Shown: positions 12,076 to 24,029, counted from the first letter of the stretch. The stretch: 64,000 nt of DNA from Notolepis coatsorum (GCA_963971535.1 OZ020585.1:152832103-152896102); one strand, 5' to 3'. Notes: generated by a model from the sequence alone, not told the origin. A program made the numbers and translations.

Positions 12076-12472
12076 TTAACATTGCACTGACATTTACACT
12101 GGTTAGACAGCATTTGCATAATGGTGCGTTGCCCGCGGTGAACCAGGGAAGTCACCACATCAGTATTTGTTGAAGCACCAGTTGGTTTTTCTAATCTCTG
12201 ACATCCACATCTTGTTTGAATTACATTTTCGTGCAATTTCTCTCACGTTTCTTTTCATTCCACAGTGACCTCAAACTGCCACAAGATATCTTCAATAATT
12301 GTCTCAGGAAAGAACCCCCCCCCCCCCCCCCCGCTTTAAAATAAAAACATGAAATTGTTTGTAGCCTTAACCCATTAAGCCTGAGCGGTCCAGTATCGGT
12401 ACAAAATTAATATCACATATACAGTCCATATTAATTAATGTTGCATTTATTTTTCAAACGTAACCAAGAGTA

Positions 12473-14508
12473 GGGGAGAACAGGGGACGTTGTCACACTT
12501 TTTACTCTAGTATGAATTGCTCATCATCAAAACATCTTTCAATAGTCATTCCTACATTAAATTGAAGCTTAAGATGTTGGCTTGAAATGTATATCCCTTT
12601 CATTTTCCAACGTATTGTAACAAAGAGTTAATCACCTATCAAAGACACTCTGACACATTGTGACAACCAACCCCATCATGGGGATGGTTGTCACCAGTGA
12701 TGCCACAGATTACTTGTAAAAGTAATCTGATTACTGATTACTGATTACTCCTTTAAAAAGTAATCTAAGTTACTTTACTGATTACTTGATTATCAGAGTA
12801 ACTTAGTTACTTTGAAAGTAACTAGGTTACGAAGTCGTCGTCGTTCCCCAAACAGTTTTTTTTTAAACGCTTTATTGAAAGTGCATAAATTGTTTTTAAC
12901 TTGTTTCTCTGCACATAACGTAAATTGTTAAACTAGTGCTTCAGCTTCTGTACCATCAAGTATGGTAAAGCAACAGTCTATGATGCTCACAGCATTAGAG
13001 CAGCCAGCCAGTGGTTTTACAAAACCAGTGTATCACATCTAACAAATGCAGGCTGAACTATTCAATTATATCAACTGTAACTATTAAATTGTTTTTATAA
13101 ATGTCTCTCTATAAACATACAATCAGTCTCTCTTTAACATGTAAATTAACTGTAAATCTGGCAAATAAGAGCTTTTGCTCTGCCACCATCAACCCTCCTG
13201 TACCTAGTCGAAGCGTCGGCTAGTGTTGTGATTCCAGATGCTTTCAATGCAATTGGATGTGCTGTTTTTAGCGGTAGACAGTATTTTGTTTCCTCCGCCG
13301 TGAAGTAGTGACTGAGGCTACGTTTAGACGAGCGTTTTGGGGTGGAATTCTGAACAGAAACCGCAAAAGTCATCTTGCGGTTTCACTTTTAATTTTGCCA
13401 AGCGTTTTGGGGTGGAATTCTCCGACGACGGAGCCCTGCTGTCACACGATTGGCGCATATGTCACATGACGTGCTGTGAAGACCCGCCCTACTCTGCCTC
13501 TGATTCGCAGACTGTGGATGGGGAATGTGATTGGACCAAAGCAGAGTCACTCAAAGACAGAGGGACCAGTCACGCCGCGGGACACATTCTTGTATTTAAC
13601 CCTTTCACTGCCACACCACGTCACTCCCAAAAGAAAAACAGCTCAAAATGTATTTTTGACTGTCGAAAACGAAATAAAATACTGCATTCCGCCTGCATTA
13701 TGAATTTATAATGAGATAGTAACGAAATAGTAATGCACAGCCACTTGGACAAGTAACTGCAATCAGATTACTGGCTTTTAAAGATTAACGCGTTAGATTA
13801 CTATTTTCGGGGAAAAGTAATCAGATTACAATAACGCGTTACTTAGTAACGCGTTACTGGCATCACTGGTTGTCACACACTATGGGGTTGGTTGTCACCA
13901 TGTGTTTTAATGGGAAAAATCTTAAAAAGAAGACAAGAAGGCAGAACTAAATTTGAAAGTTTAATTGCATTGACAAGTTGACAAATACATAACTTAATGC
14001 ATCTTAACATGAACATAAACAGGAAATAAATGTTTAGGCCATCCTATATAACAAAATAAGAACACCTTAAATCGGCCTAACAATAATAGCCTACACAACA
14101 TGTGACAACCAACCCCAAAGAAAATGTGACGACCAACCCCAACTGGAATGTCTTGATAGTAGCAAGGCTAACAGCCATCTAACAACTAGTTAGATAGCTA
14201 ACAACAATCTAAACTATTAGCTATCCCATCACACTTTTTAAGGGTAATAATTGTTTCATTATAAACCAATTGTCTAAAAACCTAGAAGAAAAATACTGAG
14301 GAGCGGAATATTTACAAATGGACATGAAAAACACAAAAAGTCCTCTCACCTTAAGTTCAGCTGTTTCACTCCAAAGATGACAATGTAGGTGAACTCTGAC
14401 CCCAATTCTGGACATTTAAATACCAAAATATGGGAGACAGGACCCTCTGGTGATGAAATATAATGAATGTGACAACCTACCCGTGTGACAACGTCCCCCG
14501 TTCTCCCC
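12473..14508. mobile_element. Tc1/mariner-like MITE interrupted by a hAT element
   Basis: The inverted ends GGGGAGAACAGGGGACGTTG (12473 onward) and the inverse of GGGGAGAACGGGGGACGTTG (ending 14508) match over about 26 bp and are flanked by TA on both sides. Removing the nested hAT (12695-13868) and its 8-bp duplication leaves about 854 bp of non-coding sequence. Several internal copies of GTGACAACCAACCCC occur. The superfamily is inferred only from the TA flanks. Confidence 0.6.
12695..13868. mobile_element. hAT-type non-autonomous element (1174 bp)
   Basis: The ends are CAGTGATGCC and GGCATCACTG. GTTGTCAC occurs directly on both sides (12687-12694 and 13869-13876), the 8-bp target duplication typical of hAT. 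Subterminal regions are rich in TTACT/AGTAA repeats (ACTGATTACT, ACGCGTTACT). No transposase frame is present. Confidence 0.85.
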
Positions 14509-15146
14509 TAAAGACCCTAACCCTACTGTATCACAACAGCAGTCAAAGTGTATTTTCAGCACTACGTTTGTTTACCAATGATTTTAAGTGCTCTCAATCT
14601 GATGAAATATGGTGGAGCTATTTACATTATAAAAAAGTAACTGTACTGTAGTAGATTTCATGCACAGTCTGTGCTGCCCTGGTACTAAATCCAGATATAA
14701 CTCTGGCTGTGTCCAGATGGTAAAATACTGTACTGTATCTCAGTGTTGGGCAAGTTACTTTAAAAAAGTAACTAGTTACAGTTACTAGTTACTTCTTCCA
14801 AAAAGTAACTAAATTACTTACTCAGTTACAAATTATAAAAGTAACTAGTTACTTCAGAAAGTAACTATTGCGTTACTTTCAAGATTTTTTTTTACATAAA
14901 CAACATACACAAATCTAAACTATTTTAATGTTGCTGTGGGACAAAGTGAGACTAGCCTCCAATCAAATGCCATGTAGGCTATGTAGATATTATAATTACT
15001 ATGTTTATATAGTGGATCATACAAATACAAACAGAATAGATGTTTTGGAACTTTTGATATGTATTGCCCCTCAACAGGCCACAACTGGGCAACATTAAAT
15101 TATGCTTGTTAAGCACTATACCAAAAATAAATAACAAATATATACT

Positions 15147-15405
15147 GATTGATTGAACATTTTAATTAACAGATTTCAGAATGGGTACAATACAGTACGG
15201 CTCAATACACACAATTGTTAAGGGGATGCAGACCAGAGAAAGAGTTTCGTCTTGTTTACATCAGGGTCCCCCATTTTCAATTCATGACATTTATGACGAA
15301 AGTCTTTCTCTGGTCTGCATCCCCTTAACAATTGTATGTATTGAGCTGTACTGTACTGTACCCATTCTGCAATCTGTTAATAAACTTTTCAATCAATCAA
15401 TCAAT
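15147..15405. repeat. Inverted pair of LINE 3' tails
   Basis: The left arm (from 15147) begins TGATTGATTGAA and includes AATGGGTACAATACAGTACG. The right arm is its inverse and ends TTCAATCAATCAATCA. Arms are about 105 bp with a spacer of about 45 bp. The same tail occurs singly at 25985 and 47800, where it ends in an ATTC array, so the unit is a LINE 3' end with a short-repeat tail. Confidence 0.75.
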
Positions 15406-15674
15406 GACATACACAACATACAGATATAAGAATCTAATCGAATCATCTAAACTAATCTAATCATTACATTTAAGACATGCATGACATACAGAGATATATA
15501 TATATATCTCTGAGCACCTGAAGCCTGTGCTATTAAACCAGGAAGTGCAGCACTGTTGATAAGGCTGTCAGCACTGCAGTAGAGCCACTCAGTGCCCTGC
15601 GCTGCAAAGAGTGAACACAAAACGCTCATGGACCCGCGGTCTCATGTTGACTGAGTCGCTTGTGTTGTTCGTTG

Positions 15675-15848
15675 TGTAGTGTATTGAGCTATGCGGGTAC
15701 CCGTACTGGGAGTAACCCGGATGTGGGACGAGAGACGGCATTCTGTATATGCATGAAGCTGGAGAAGAGACATTAAATGAGGAAGTCGATGTTAGACTAA
15801 ATCTGGTCGTCCTGTCAAGTTATTTCATAACACAAGACAAACGTCACA
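15675..15848 (+). repeat. Gypsy 5' LTR (174 bp)
   Basis: TGTAGTGTATTGAGC...GTCACA. The short length leaves little room for separate U3 and R regions. Matches 20077-20250 at 172 of 174 positions. Confidence 0.95.
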
Positions 15849-15860
15849 TGGTGTCAGAAG
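15849..15860 (+). other. Primer binding site, tRNA-Leu type
   Basis: TGGTGTCAGAAG directly follows the 5' LTR and is complementary to the 3' end of tRNA-Leu species ending in CTTCTGACACCA. The match breaks off after 12 nt. Confidence 0.6.
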
Positions 15861-15882
15861 AAACTCGGGAAACTCGGCAAGA

Positions 15883-16734
15883 ATGGCACACTTTAAGCCA
15901 CCGCCGAATTTGAGTCTGGAGGGGAATCTCGCAGAGAATTGGCGAACGTGGCTGCAGCGTTATGAGCTTTTCTGTGTCGCTACGGGAGTAGCAGACAAGT
16001 CAGAAACAGTGCAGTGAGCGACATTCCTACATGTGGCGGGAGACGAAGCCATAAAAGTGAGTAACACGTTTGTGTTCGCGGACGGGCAGAGGAACCAGAT
16101 TGCCATATTGAAACGGAAGTTCAAAGAATACTGTGAGCCTCGGAAGAATATGCCATACATAAGGCATATGTTTTTCACCCGTGTACAAGGTCCGTCAGAA
16201 ACTATAGATGCATATGTCACAGACCTGAAAAATAAAGCAAGAGACTGTGAATTTGGCAACCTATACAACTCATTGATACGTGACAGAATTGTCTGTGGGA
16301 TACGTGACGATCAAGTAAGAGCCAGATTGCTCAGAGAGGCGGATCTCACGTTAGAAAAAGCTCTTGATGTGTGCCGTGCCAGTGAAATAACATTCACCCA
16401 GATGAAAGCATTACATGAGGAAGTTGAAGTGCACAAAGTTAGCACAGCAAGGCCATACAGAAAAGGAGGAAACTTCACAAAAGAAAGCCCAATGAGTAGT
16501 GAAAGGAAAGTGGACTGTGACCGATGTGGATACAAACATGAACAAGGGAAGTGCCCAGCCTATGGACAGACATGCAGGAAATGTGATAAGAAAAATCACT
16601 TTGCAAAAACGTGTCGTGCAAACAGTCAACTCAGAAATAAGAAAATGCATGTTGTGGAACAGAATCATGAGGACAGTGACAGTGAGACAGAGGAAATGTT
16701 CGTTGGAACAGTAGAAATGAGAAGCATTAAATAA
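15883..16734 (+). pseudogene. gag: Gypsy Gag with in-frame stop
   Basis: The ATG at 15883 follows the primer site and opens a frame starting MAHFKPPPNLSLEGN. TGA at 16015-16017 interrupts it, and the same frame continues to TAA 16732-16734. The C-terminal half has two zinc knuckles near 16520-16620: CDRCGYKHEQGKC (CX2CX3HX4C) and CRKCDKKNHFAKTC (CX2CX4HX4C), the nucleic-acid-binding part of nucleocapsid. The rest matches a retrotransposon capsid in layout, including a VQGPSETIDAYVTDLKNKA segment. A C-to-T change of CGA explains the internal stop. The encoded protein would pack element RNA into cytoplasmic particles. Confidence 0.85.
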
Positions 16735-17694
16735 ATTGAAAAGGAAAAAAGGGACCAAGACAGATGGTCTGAAGAGCTGCTAATAAACAAGAAAAGAGTC
16801 ACATTTCGAATTGACACAGGAGCTGACTGTAACGTCATGTCAGCCAAAACGTTTCACACGTTACATGTTCACGACAAGTTGCATGCATCCAAGTGCAAGT
16901 TAGTGACTTATTCAGGCCACAAGATGGAGCCCTTGGGCAAAACATCAGTCACATGTCTGTATAAAGGTAAAACACACAGGATTGACTTTGAAATTATAGA
17001 GAAAGATGCTCCAGCGATTCTAGGAAGAGAGACCAGCACAAAGCTGAAAATGGTCAAAAGGCTATATAGCATGGAGAAAGGAGAGAAAGAAGACAAAATG
17101 CAGAAAGACTATGAGCATCTCTTCTCTGGACTTGGCTGCTTACCAGGTGAACACAGCATCAAGATAGACCCTGACATAAAGCCAGTGATACACGCACCTA
17201 GGAGGATACCAGTTGCTCTGAGGGACAGAGTGATTGAACAGCTTCACAAAATGGAGCAGTCAGATGTAATCATAAGGCAATCTGAGCCAACACAGTGGGT
17301 CAACAACATGGTGACAGTAGTCACGCCCAAGAAGATAAGGATTTGTATGGATCCTAAAGATCTGAACACAGCAATACGAAGAGAACACTATCCACTCCTC
17401 ACAGTGGAGGAAGTGGTGTCACGCATGCCAAATGCAAAATATTTTTCTGTGTTAGATGCAAACCAAGGATTTTATCAAATAAAACTGGATGAAGAGAGCT
17501 CCAAACTGTGCACGTTTAACACACCCATTGGGAGGTACCGTTTCAAGAGGCTTCCCTTTGGCATCTCGTCAGCGAGCGAGGTGTTCCAGAGAGCTGTAGC
17601 CCAGATGATTGAGGGGTTAGATGGTGTGGTCAACATCATTGATGATCTGCTGGTGTGGGGGGACACCTTAGAGCAACACGATCAGAGGCTGTGA
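16735..17694 (+). pseudogene. pol: Gypsy Pol, protease and first part of reverse transcriptase
   Basis: The frame is the same as gag, separated only by the TAA at 16732-16734. The protease active site is RIDTGADCNVMS near 16809. RT follows, with IDPDIKPVIHAPRRIP, the LDANQGFYQI motif A region near 17454, LPFGISSASEVFQ, and the catalytic NIIDDLLVWG near 17632. The frame runs into TGA 17692-17694, while homologous sequence carries on in frame +3 from about 17690, so one base has been lost there. Same-frame gag and pol divided by a single stop could reflect readthrough in the ancestor or simple decay. Confidence 0.85.
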
Positions 17695-19373
17695 AGCTGC
17701 TGCAGAGAGCAGATGAGAACGGCCTGAGATTCAATAGAAGCAAGTGCAAGTTCAGGATGACAGAGGTCAAGTACATTGGCCATACACTCAGCGCAGATGG
17801 ACTAAAGCCTGATGATGAGAAGATAAGAGCCATTGTACAAATACCTCCACCTGCTGACAAGCCAGCATTAATGAGGTTCATGGGAATGATTCAATATCTA
17901 GCTAAATTCATTCCTAATCTGTCTGAAATCTCTGCACCTCTAAGGACGCTGTTGCAGGGAGAAACAGAATGGCACTGGGAGGAACCTCAACGTCAGAGCT
18001 TTGAAAAGCTGAAGCAGCTGATCACAGGAGCTCCCACTCTGAAATACTATGATGTAAACAAGGCTGTGACGCTGTCTGTGGATGCCAGCTCGGAGGGCAT
18101 CGGGGCTGTGATACTGCAGGATGAACGACCTGTGGCATACGGCTCAAGGGCGCTCACAGATTGTCAATGCAGGTACGCGCAGATCGAGAAGGAGCTGCTA
18201 GCCATAGTGTATGGATGTGAGAAGTTCCATCAATATCTATATGGCAGAGAGGTCAAGGTCGAAAGCGATCACAAGCCTCTAGAAAGCATTTTCAAGAAGC
18301 CACTGCATCAGGCTCCCCTGAGACTGCAAAGAATGCTGCGGCTTCAAAAGTACAACATTGCAGTATCATACAAGCCAGGAAAGGAGCTTCACATTGCAGA
18401 TGCATTGAGCCGTGCTTATCTACGTGAGCAGAAAGAGGATCTTCTGGAAGAGGAACTACATGTGAACTGGATCACACCACAGTTGCCCATATCAGAGGAA
18501 AAGCAGGAGATGTTCAGGAATGCAACTGCACAAGACCCAGTACTGCAGGAACTAAAGAACATGACAATGCACGGATGGCCTAAGGACAGGTCTGCTGTGT
18601 CAGATAAGGTGCAGCCGTTTTGGACATTCAGAGAGGAGATCAGTTTTGCCTCAGGTCTACTGTTCAAATCAGAGAAACTCATTGTACCACAGCAACTGAG
18701 ACCACAGATGCTGGACAAGATACACAAGTCACACTTGGGAGTGGTCAAATGTAAAGAAAGGGCCAGAGATGTGCTTTATTGGCCAGGCATGTCTGCACAA
18801 ATTGAACTAGTTGTAGCACAGTGTGCTGTCTGCAATGAGCACAGGAGCAGCAATCAAAAAGAGCCACTGATCTCACATCCACTGCCAAATAGACCATGGG
18901 AGAAGGTTGGCACCGACATGTTTCATAGCAAGGGCTCAGAATATCTGCTATGTGTCGACTACTTCTCAAAGTACACAGAGATAATGAGGCTGACCGACAC
19001 CACCAGTAAGGGTGTTATAACTGCCATGAAGTCCATATTTGCCAGGCACGGGATTCCAGATATTCTGGTCAGTGACAATGCCCCTCAGTACGCCAGTGCA
19101 GAATTCAAGAGCTTTGCAGAGAGCTGGGAGTTCAGTCATGTCACCTCAAGTCCACACTATGCTCAGTCAAATGGACAGGCAGAAAAAGCTGTGCAAACTG
19201 TTAAAAGGATGCTCAAAAAGTCTGGTGACCCTTACAAAGCGCTTCTGGAATACAGAAATACACCACTGGAAGGTGTGGGCCTGTCACCTGCCCAGATGCT
19301 GATGGGGCGTCGGTTGAAGTCAAAACTGCCAGCGTCCACCTCACTGCTCACCTTAATGTTCACAACAAGTTGA
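17655..19373 (+). pseudogene. pol: Gypsy Pol, end of RT, RNase H and integrase
   Basis: Meaningful sequence begins about 17690. The RT thumb/connection region contains GLRFNRSKCKFRM and YIGHTLSADGLKPD. RNase H contains TLSVDASSEGIGAVILQ near 18074 and the YAQIEKELLAIVYGCEKF segment. The integrase zinc finger spans IHKSHLGVVKCKERARD to CAVC (about 18720-18835). The DDE triad can be read as D in VGTDMFHS (about 18910), D in LVSDNAPQY (about 19067) and E in GQAEKAVQ (about 19175). The frame ends at 19373, where a second frameshift moves the coding sequence to frame +2. Confidence 0.88.
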
Positions 19374-19795
19374 AAGAAAAGCAAGCTAAACAAAAAAGCT
19401 ACTTTGATCGCCACGCTAAACACCTACCTGTGCTGCGTGCTGGAGAGAATGTGAGGATGCAGTCTGGAGACACTTGGAGGCCAGCTGTAGTTCTGAGGGA
19501 GCACGAACAACAACGTTCCTATGTGGTGCGTACACCTGAAGGAAGGATGTTCAGAAGGAACAGGAGACATCTCAGGGAGACTGCTGAGAGAGAGTTTCCA
19601 TCTGCTGCTAAGGAGCAAGATGGGAATGGGGATATGAACTGTGACAACCCAAGGTTTGTTGATCAGGACAGTTCACACACACAGACCCCAGCGCACACTC
19701 CACAGGGAAGCAGTGACACTACTGACTCTGTCGCACAACCTTTTCGCACTAGATCAGGGAGACTGGTCAAAACTCCAACGAGGTTTAGAGAGTAG
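19370..19795 (+). pseudogene. pol: Gypsy Pol C-terminal tail
   Basis: Continuation of integrase after a frameshift near 19360-19370. It begins KEKQAKQKSYFDRHAKHLP, followed by GENVRMQSGDTWRPAVV, the small DNA-binding fold that ends many gypsy integrases, and a Ser/Thr/Pro-rich tail ending RSGRLVKTPTRFRE. No chromodomain is visible. Confidence 0.78.
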
Positions 19796-20076
19796 GGAAA
19801 CAAAAAGTGGACTCTGCTCATTTATGTTGCACTGTAACTGATTAATTTAATGTTCACTGGATGACTTTGTGGTTACAAAAACTACAGTTTGTGTTGTTTT
19901 AAATGCAGGAGGCACCTTTGGTTGTTTATGTGCCGTATAGGCCCACAGTTCTTAGTTTATTATTTTCTTTCCAAGAACTATTTCTCACTATGTTCTGTGA
20001 TTATTCAGTTGTTGACAACTTGTTAAAAAAAAAAAAAAAAAAAAAATCTGAAGAATGTGGAACTTAAGAAGGGAGA

Positions 20077-20250
20077 TGTAGTGTATTGAGCTATGCGGGT
20101 ACCCGTACTGGGAGTAACCCGGATGTGGGACGAGAGACGGCATTCTGTATATGCATGAAGCTGGAGAAGAGACATTAAATGAGGGAGTCGATGTTAGACT
20201 AAATCTGGTCGTCCTGTCAAGTTATTTCATAACACAAGACAAACATCACA
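20077..20250 (+). repeat. Gypsy 3' LTR (174 bp)
   Basis: Copy of 15675-15848 preceded by the purine tract at 20066-20076. It differs at two sites (GAGGAAG/GAGGGAG and ACGTCACA/ACATCACA). Confidence 0.95.
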
Positions 20251-20943
20251 CGTTGGATTCGTTTTTGAGCTCAAAACGTACACTACACGGACCGCGGTCT
20301 CATGCTGACTGATCAGTGATCGCTTGTCTTGTCGCGCTGTGTGTCAGACTCTGGATGCTTTAGACACCCGCCCACCTCCACCTCTGATTGGCATTGACAT
20401 TGTATTCAACCTCAGCCAATCGTCAGCATGTATGCTTGGCTCGCGCACTGTCCACTAAACAAGGAAGAACATATTATTGCCTCTCGGCGCAGAGATATGT
20501 CTGATGAAAGAAACAGGTTCATTCATAGTAACGCGCCGCATTTTTTTGTAGTAACGGTAACGACGTTATTAAGATTGGAAGAGTAATCCGTTAGATTACT
20601 CCTTACTGAAAAAACGAACGCCGTTAGTAACGAAGTTACTTATAGTGCCGTTATTCCCATCACTGCTGTATCTACAAAAAAACATTTAAATCATCTGTCC
20701 TTTGTTCATTTGCTTAGAGATTGTTAGTACACTTGATGTCAGGAAGGTGCTGAATGAGCTCAGTGGCAATTTATCACTTTTGGTCAATGTTAGCATGGTG
20801 TTATGCACCGTCAAAGATGGGAATAAAACGAATAATAATAATAATTTATATTCTCCTTTGGTTAATTACAATTTACTCAAACATAGTAAGAGACACAATA
20901 TGTACTTTTAGGCGAATCTTCTGAAAATATGGCTAGGGCTTAA

Positions 20944-21867
20944 CACATTCTGGGCCATTCAATTTCTCCATCTAGCTACAGCACGGCCAGGTTTTCATTA
21001 CATAGTTTCACTGTGCGTCACGTTGTTTGTAGAGCTAAATCTATATTTTATATTATAGCTATGGATACAATACCATGGTCATTTGACAGTAACTATCTTC
21101 CGTTCAAGATGCAAAAAAGAATATTTTTTTCATGAATACGTTCACACGTTATTCCCTGGTGAATATGAGTATAATTTCGGAATGATACAGGCTAATTCCT
21201 GGGAGGCTGGCTATAGGGCGCAACGTGAATTCTACTTAAACCATTGGCATTTCGTCCCTGGACACGCTAGTATTTTCAAATCAAATGCATATAGGTATTA
21301 TGTTTCATCATGAATGCATGAAAGGGGGGGGGGGTCATTTCTGATTAATTGATTGCCAATTATGGCATTCATTATAACCACAACACACGCCGATCAGGGG
21401 GATGGGTATGAAAACCATGCACGATCAAACTGAAATTGACGTCAGTCCTTACCTGTGGTCGGTGGTATTACAAAAATAATATTCCAATTATTTGATCACC
21501 ATCTGGTCCATCCTATGCCCATCTGGTCCACGACATAACCCACCACAACATATGGATCGGGGGTCCCGAAAACGATTCAATGCGATCGAGTGAAGCCCTA
21601 GGTTTCCCATTACTAGAAAAGTCCGTCCGGAGACATTTTAGTGTTACACCCGGTCTGGAACAGGGTTTACTGCACTCTCGATACTGCCTACTAGCAGGAT
21701 CTGGCCGGTACTGCACCTTCGGAGTCCCAGTATGCCTTTTAACAGCAACATACAGGTCCCTGACATTGAATAGGATATTAAAATAAAAAAAAGGGAAAAT
21801 GATCAAATAACTTATATACGTTTTTGGCCGTTAACCGTTGGCGCCCAATAACGTATATATACGTGTG
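20944..21867 (+). mobile_element. piggyBac-like MITE, copy B (924 bp)
   Basis: Lies between TTAA at 20940-20943 and 21868-21871, with ends CACATTCTGGGCC and the inverse of CACACGTATATATACG. The interior carries GCATGAAAGGGGGGGGGG next to TCATTTCTGATTA, which recurs in inverse in copy C at about 40770-40830. No protein is encoded. Strand is arbitrary. Confidence 0.65.
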
Positions 21868-21871
21868 TTAA

Positions 21872-22754
21872 GAGGTTAACATACTCAAATGCTATTATTT
21901 CATAAAAGATTTTCAAATTAGCTTGTTAGTTATTTTTACATGTTATGCATTATCTAAAAATTACTATGCATAGGGAAGAAATATGGATTTTATTTGTGCA
22001 ATTCCTTCATTTAAAATATCAAATGAAATATATATTCTAATTACCAGTTTTTTTTGTTTTGCATAATGTCATTGTGAGAAAATGCGTGTATTTTCAGTAA
22101 CTTGGTATACATACATATGAAAATATGAAACATTTCATATTCATTGTTGTTTGATATGATGGTTTTATATTCTTTCATGAAACTACAATAACTGTAGAGG
22201 CAAAATATGATAATATACTGTATGAAATGTATATCGTTTTACTTGAAGTATAAATTATTAGCATTTGTTTGCAATGTTTTGTGTTTGTTTTTCAGAAACA
22301 TTTTGAGGGGGGGGCATTTAGTTCCACTAGAATTGGACTTACAGTATCCGTACAACCTCACCTCCTTTTCCTCCTGTCTTGAAGCCTCATGGAGCCAGTC
22401 CCATGCTATGGAACAAACAGCAACACATTTCTTAAAATTTCACTCACAGCTGTTGAAATTATTGGTCTTCCCGCCTCTGCCATACAATGCTGTGCAATTT
22501 CTGTTGTATGAAACATGTGTTTTTGGAATGTACTCTTGTGTGTACATATGTACTTGACTGCACGTGACCGGAAATCATTTTCTCTCAAGGACAATACACA
22601 CAAATGTCTTCTATTAATTTCCCAAAAAAAAAAAAACACTGGCAAGTGCTTTTTGGATGAATTGAAAGGACAAATCAGATAAGCTTCTTAAAAAAATACA
22701 GACTATCCCTTCACCAATAGGCCAGGTTCAAATCATTTGGTTGTAAGTTGTTTT
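21872..22754. other. AT-rich intergenic sequence
   Basis: No coding region, element terminus or RNA gene is recognisable. A G-run (22308-22315) and an A-run near 22624 are the only simple features. Confidence 0.4.
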
Positions 22755-23951
22755 CTTCCCCCTGTGATACACCTGTATTTTCCTCCTGGTGTCTTCCTCA
22801 CACATCTTTTCCCCCTGTGATACACCTGTATTTTCCTCCTGGTGTCTTCCTCACACATCTCTTCCCCCTGTGATACACCTGTATTTTCCTCCTGGCGTCT
22901 TCCTCACACATCTCCTCCCCCTGTGATACACCTGTATTTTCCTCCTGGTGTCTTCCTCACACATCTCTTCCCCCTGTGATACACCTGTATTATCCTCCTG
23001 ATGTCTTCCTCACACATCTCTTCCCCCTGTGATACACCTGTATTTTCCTCCTGGTGTCTTCCTCAGCCTCACACATCTCTCCCCCCTGTGATACACCTGT
23101 ATTTTCCTCCTGGTGTCTTCCTCACACATCTCTTCCCCCTGTGATACACCTGTATTTTCCTCCTGGTGTCTTCCTCACACATCTCTTCCCCCTGTGATAC
23201 ACCTGTATTTTCCTCCTGGTGTCTTCCTCACACATCTCTTCCCCATGTGATACACCTGTATTTTCCTCCTGGTGTCTTCCTCACACATCTCTTCCCCCTG
23301 TGATACACCTGTATTTTCCTCCTGGTGTCTTCCTCACACATCTCTTCCCCCTGTGATACACCTGTATTTTCCTCCTGGTGTCTTCCTCACACATCTCTTC
23401 CCCCTGTGATACACCTGTATTTTTTCCTCCTGGTGTCTTCCTCACACATCTCTTCCCCCTGTGATACACCTGTATTTTCCTCCTGGTGTCTTCCTCACAC
23501 ATCTCTCCCCCCTGTGATACACCTGTATTTTCCTCCTGGTGTCTTCCTCACACATCTCTCCCCCCTGTGATACACCTGTATTTTCCTCCTGGTGTCTTCC
23601 TCACACATCTCTCCCCCCTGTGATACACCTGTATTTTCCTCCTGGTGTCTTCCTCACACATCTCTCCCCCCTGTGATACACCTGTATTTTCCTCCTGGTG
23701 TCTTCCTCACACATCTCTCCCCCCCCCCCCTGTGATACACCTGTATTTTCCTCCTGGTGTCTTCCTCACACATCTCTCCCCCCTGTGATACACCTGTATT
23801 TTCCTCCTGGTGTCTTCCTCACACATCTCTCCCGGCTGTGATACACCTGTATTTTCCTCCTGGTGTCTTCCTCTCACATCTCTCCCCCCCCCCCCCCTGT
23901 GATACACCTGTATTTTCCTCCTGGTGTCTTCCTCACACATCTCTCCCCCCC
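22755..23951. repeat. 53-bp minisatellite, about 22 copies
   Basis: The unit contains CTGTGATACACCTGTATTTT and then CCTCCTGGTGTCTTCCTCAC. Copies differ mainly in the C-run before CTGTG (CTTCCCC to CTCCCCCCCCCCCC) and in rare substitutions. One unit has a 5-6 bp internal duplication (CCTCAGCCTCAC near 23063). Because 53 is not a multiple of 3, reading frames through it are artefacts. The array ends abruptly at unique sequence. Confidence 0.95.
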
Positions 23952-24029
23952 CGTCCCCACGTTCCTGATTAGAGCGTCGGCTGGAGCTGCCATAAGCTGT
24001 CATTCATCTCATCATTGGCAGACAAAGCT

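Larger units (their letters stand above)
15675..20250 (+). mobile_element. Ty3/gypsy LTR retrotransposon with short LTRs, degenerate
   Basis: Two 174-bp LTRs that differ at only two positions bound the element. CGTTG flanks it exactly (15670-15674 and 20251-20255). A tRNA-Leu-type primer site follows the 5' LTR and the purine tract AAGAAGGGAGA precedes the 3' LTR. The gene order protease, RT, RNase H, integrase is that of Ty3/gypsy. The short LTRs and two-knuckle Gag recall Mag/Jule-type elements of fish. Coding capacity is broken by one in-frame TGA in gag, a TAA between gag and pol, and two frameshifts in pol. An A-run of about 22 lies at 20025-20046. Confidence 0.93.
14741..20665. mobile_element. 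hAT-type element split by a gypsy insertion
   Basis: Starts CAGTGTTGGGCAAGTTAC and ends with the inverse of CAGTGATGGGAATAAC. CTGTATCT flanks it exactly at 14733-14740 and 20666-20673. As in the hAT at 12695, the subterminal parts are repeats of AAGTAACTAGTTAC. Without the gypsy element it is about 1.34 kb and non-coding, though it also holds a head-to-head pair of LINE tails (15147-15405). Confidence 0.85.

Noticed and set aside
22755-23951. CRISPR-like regular array
   Set aside because: Units are contiguous copies with no unique spacers, and the genome is vertebrate; it is a minisatellite.
23281-24003. Minus-strand ORFs reading EEDTRRKIQVYHRG
   Set aside because: They translate the 53-bp minisatellite, whose period is not a multiple of three.
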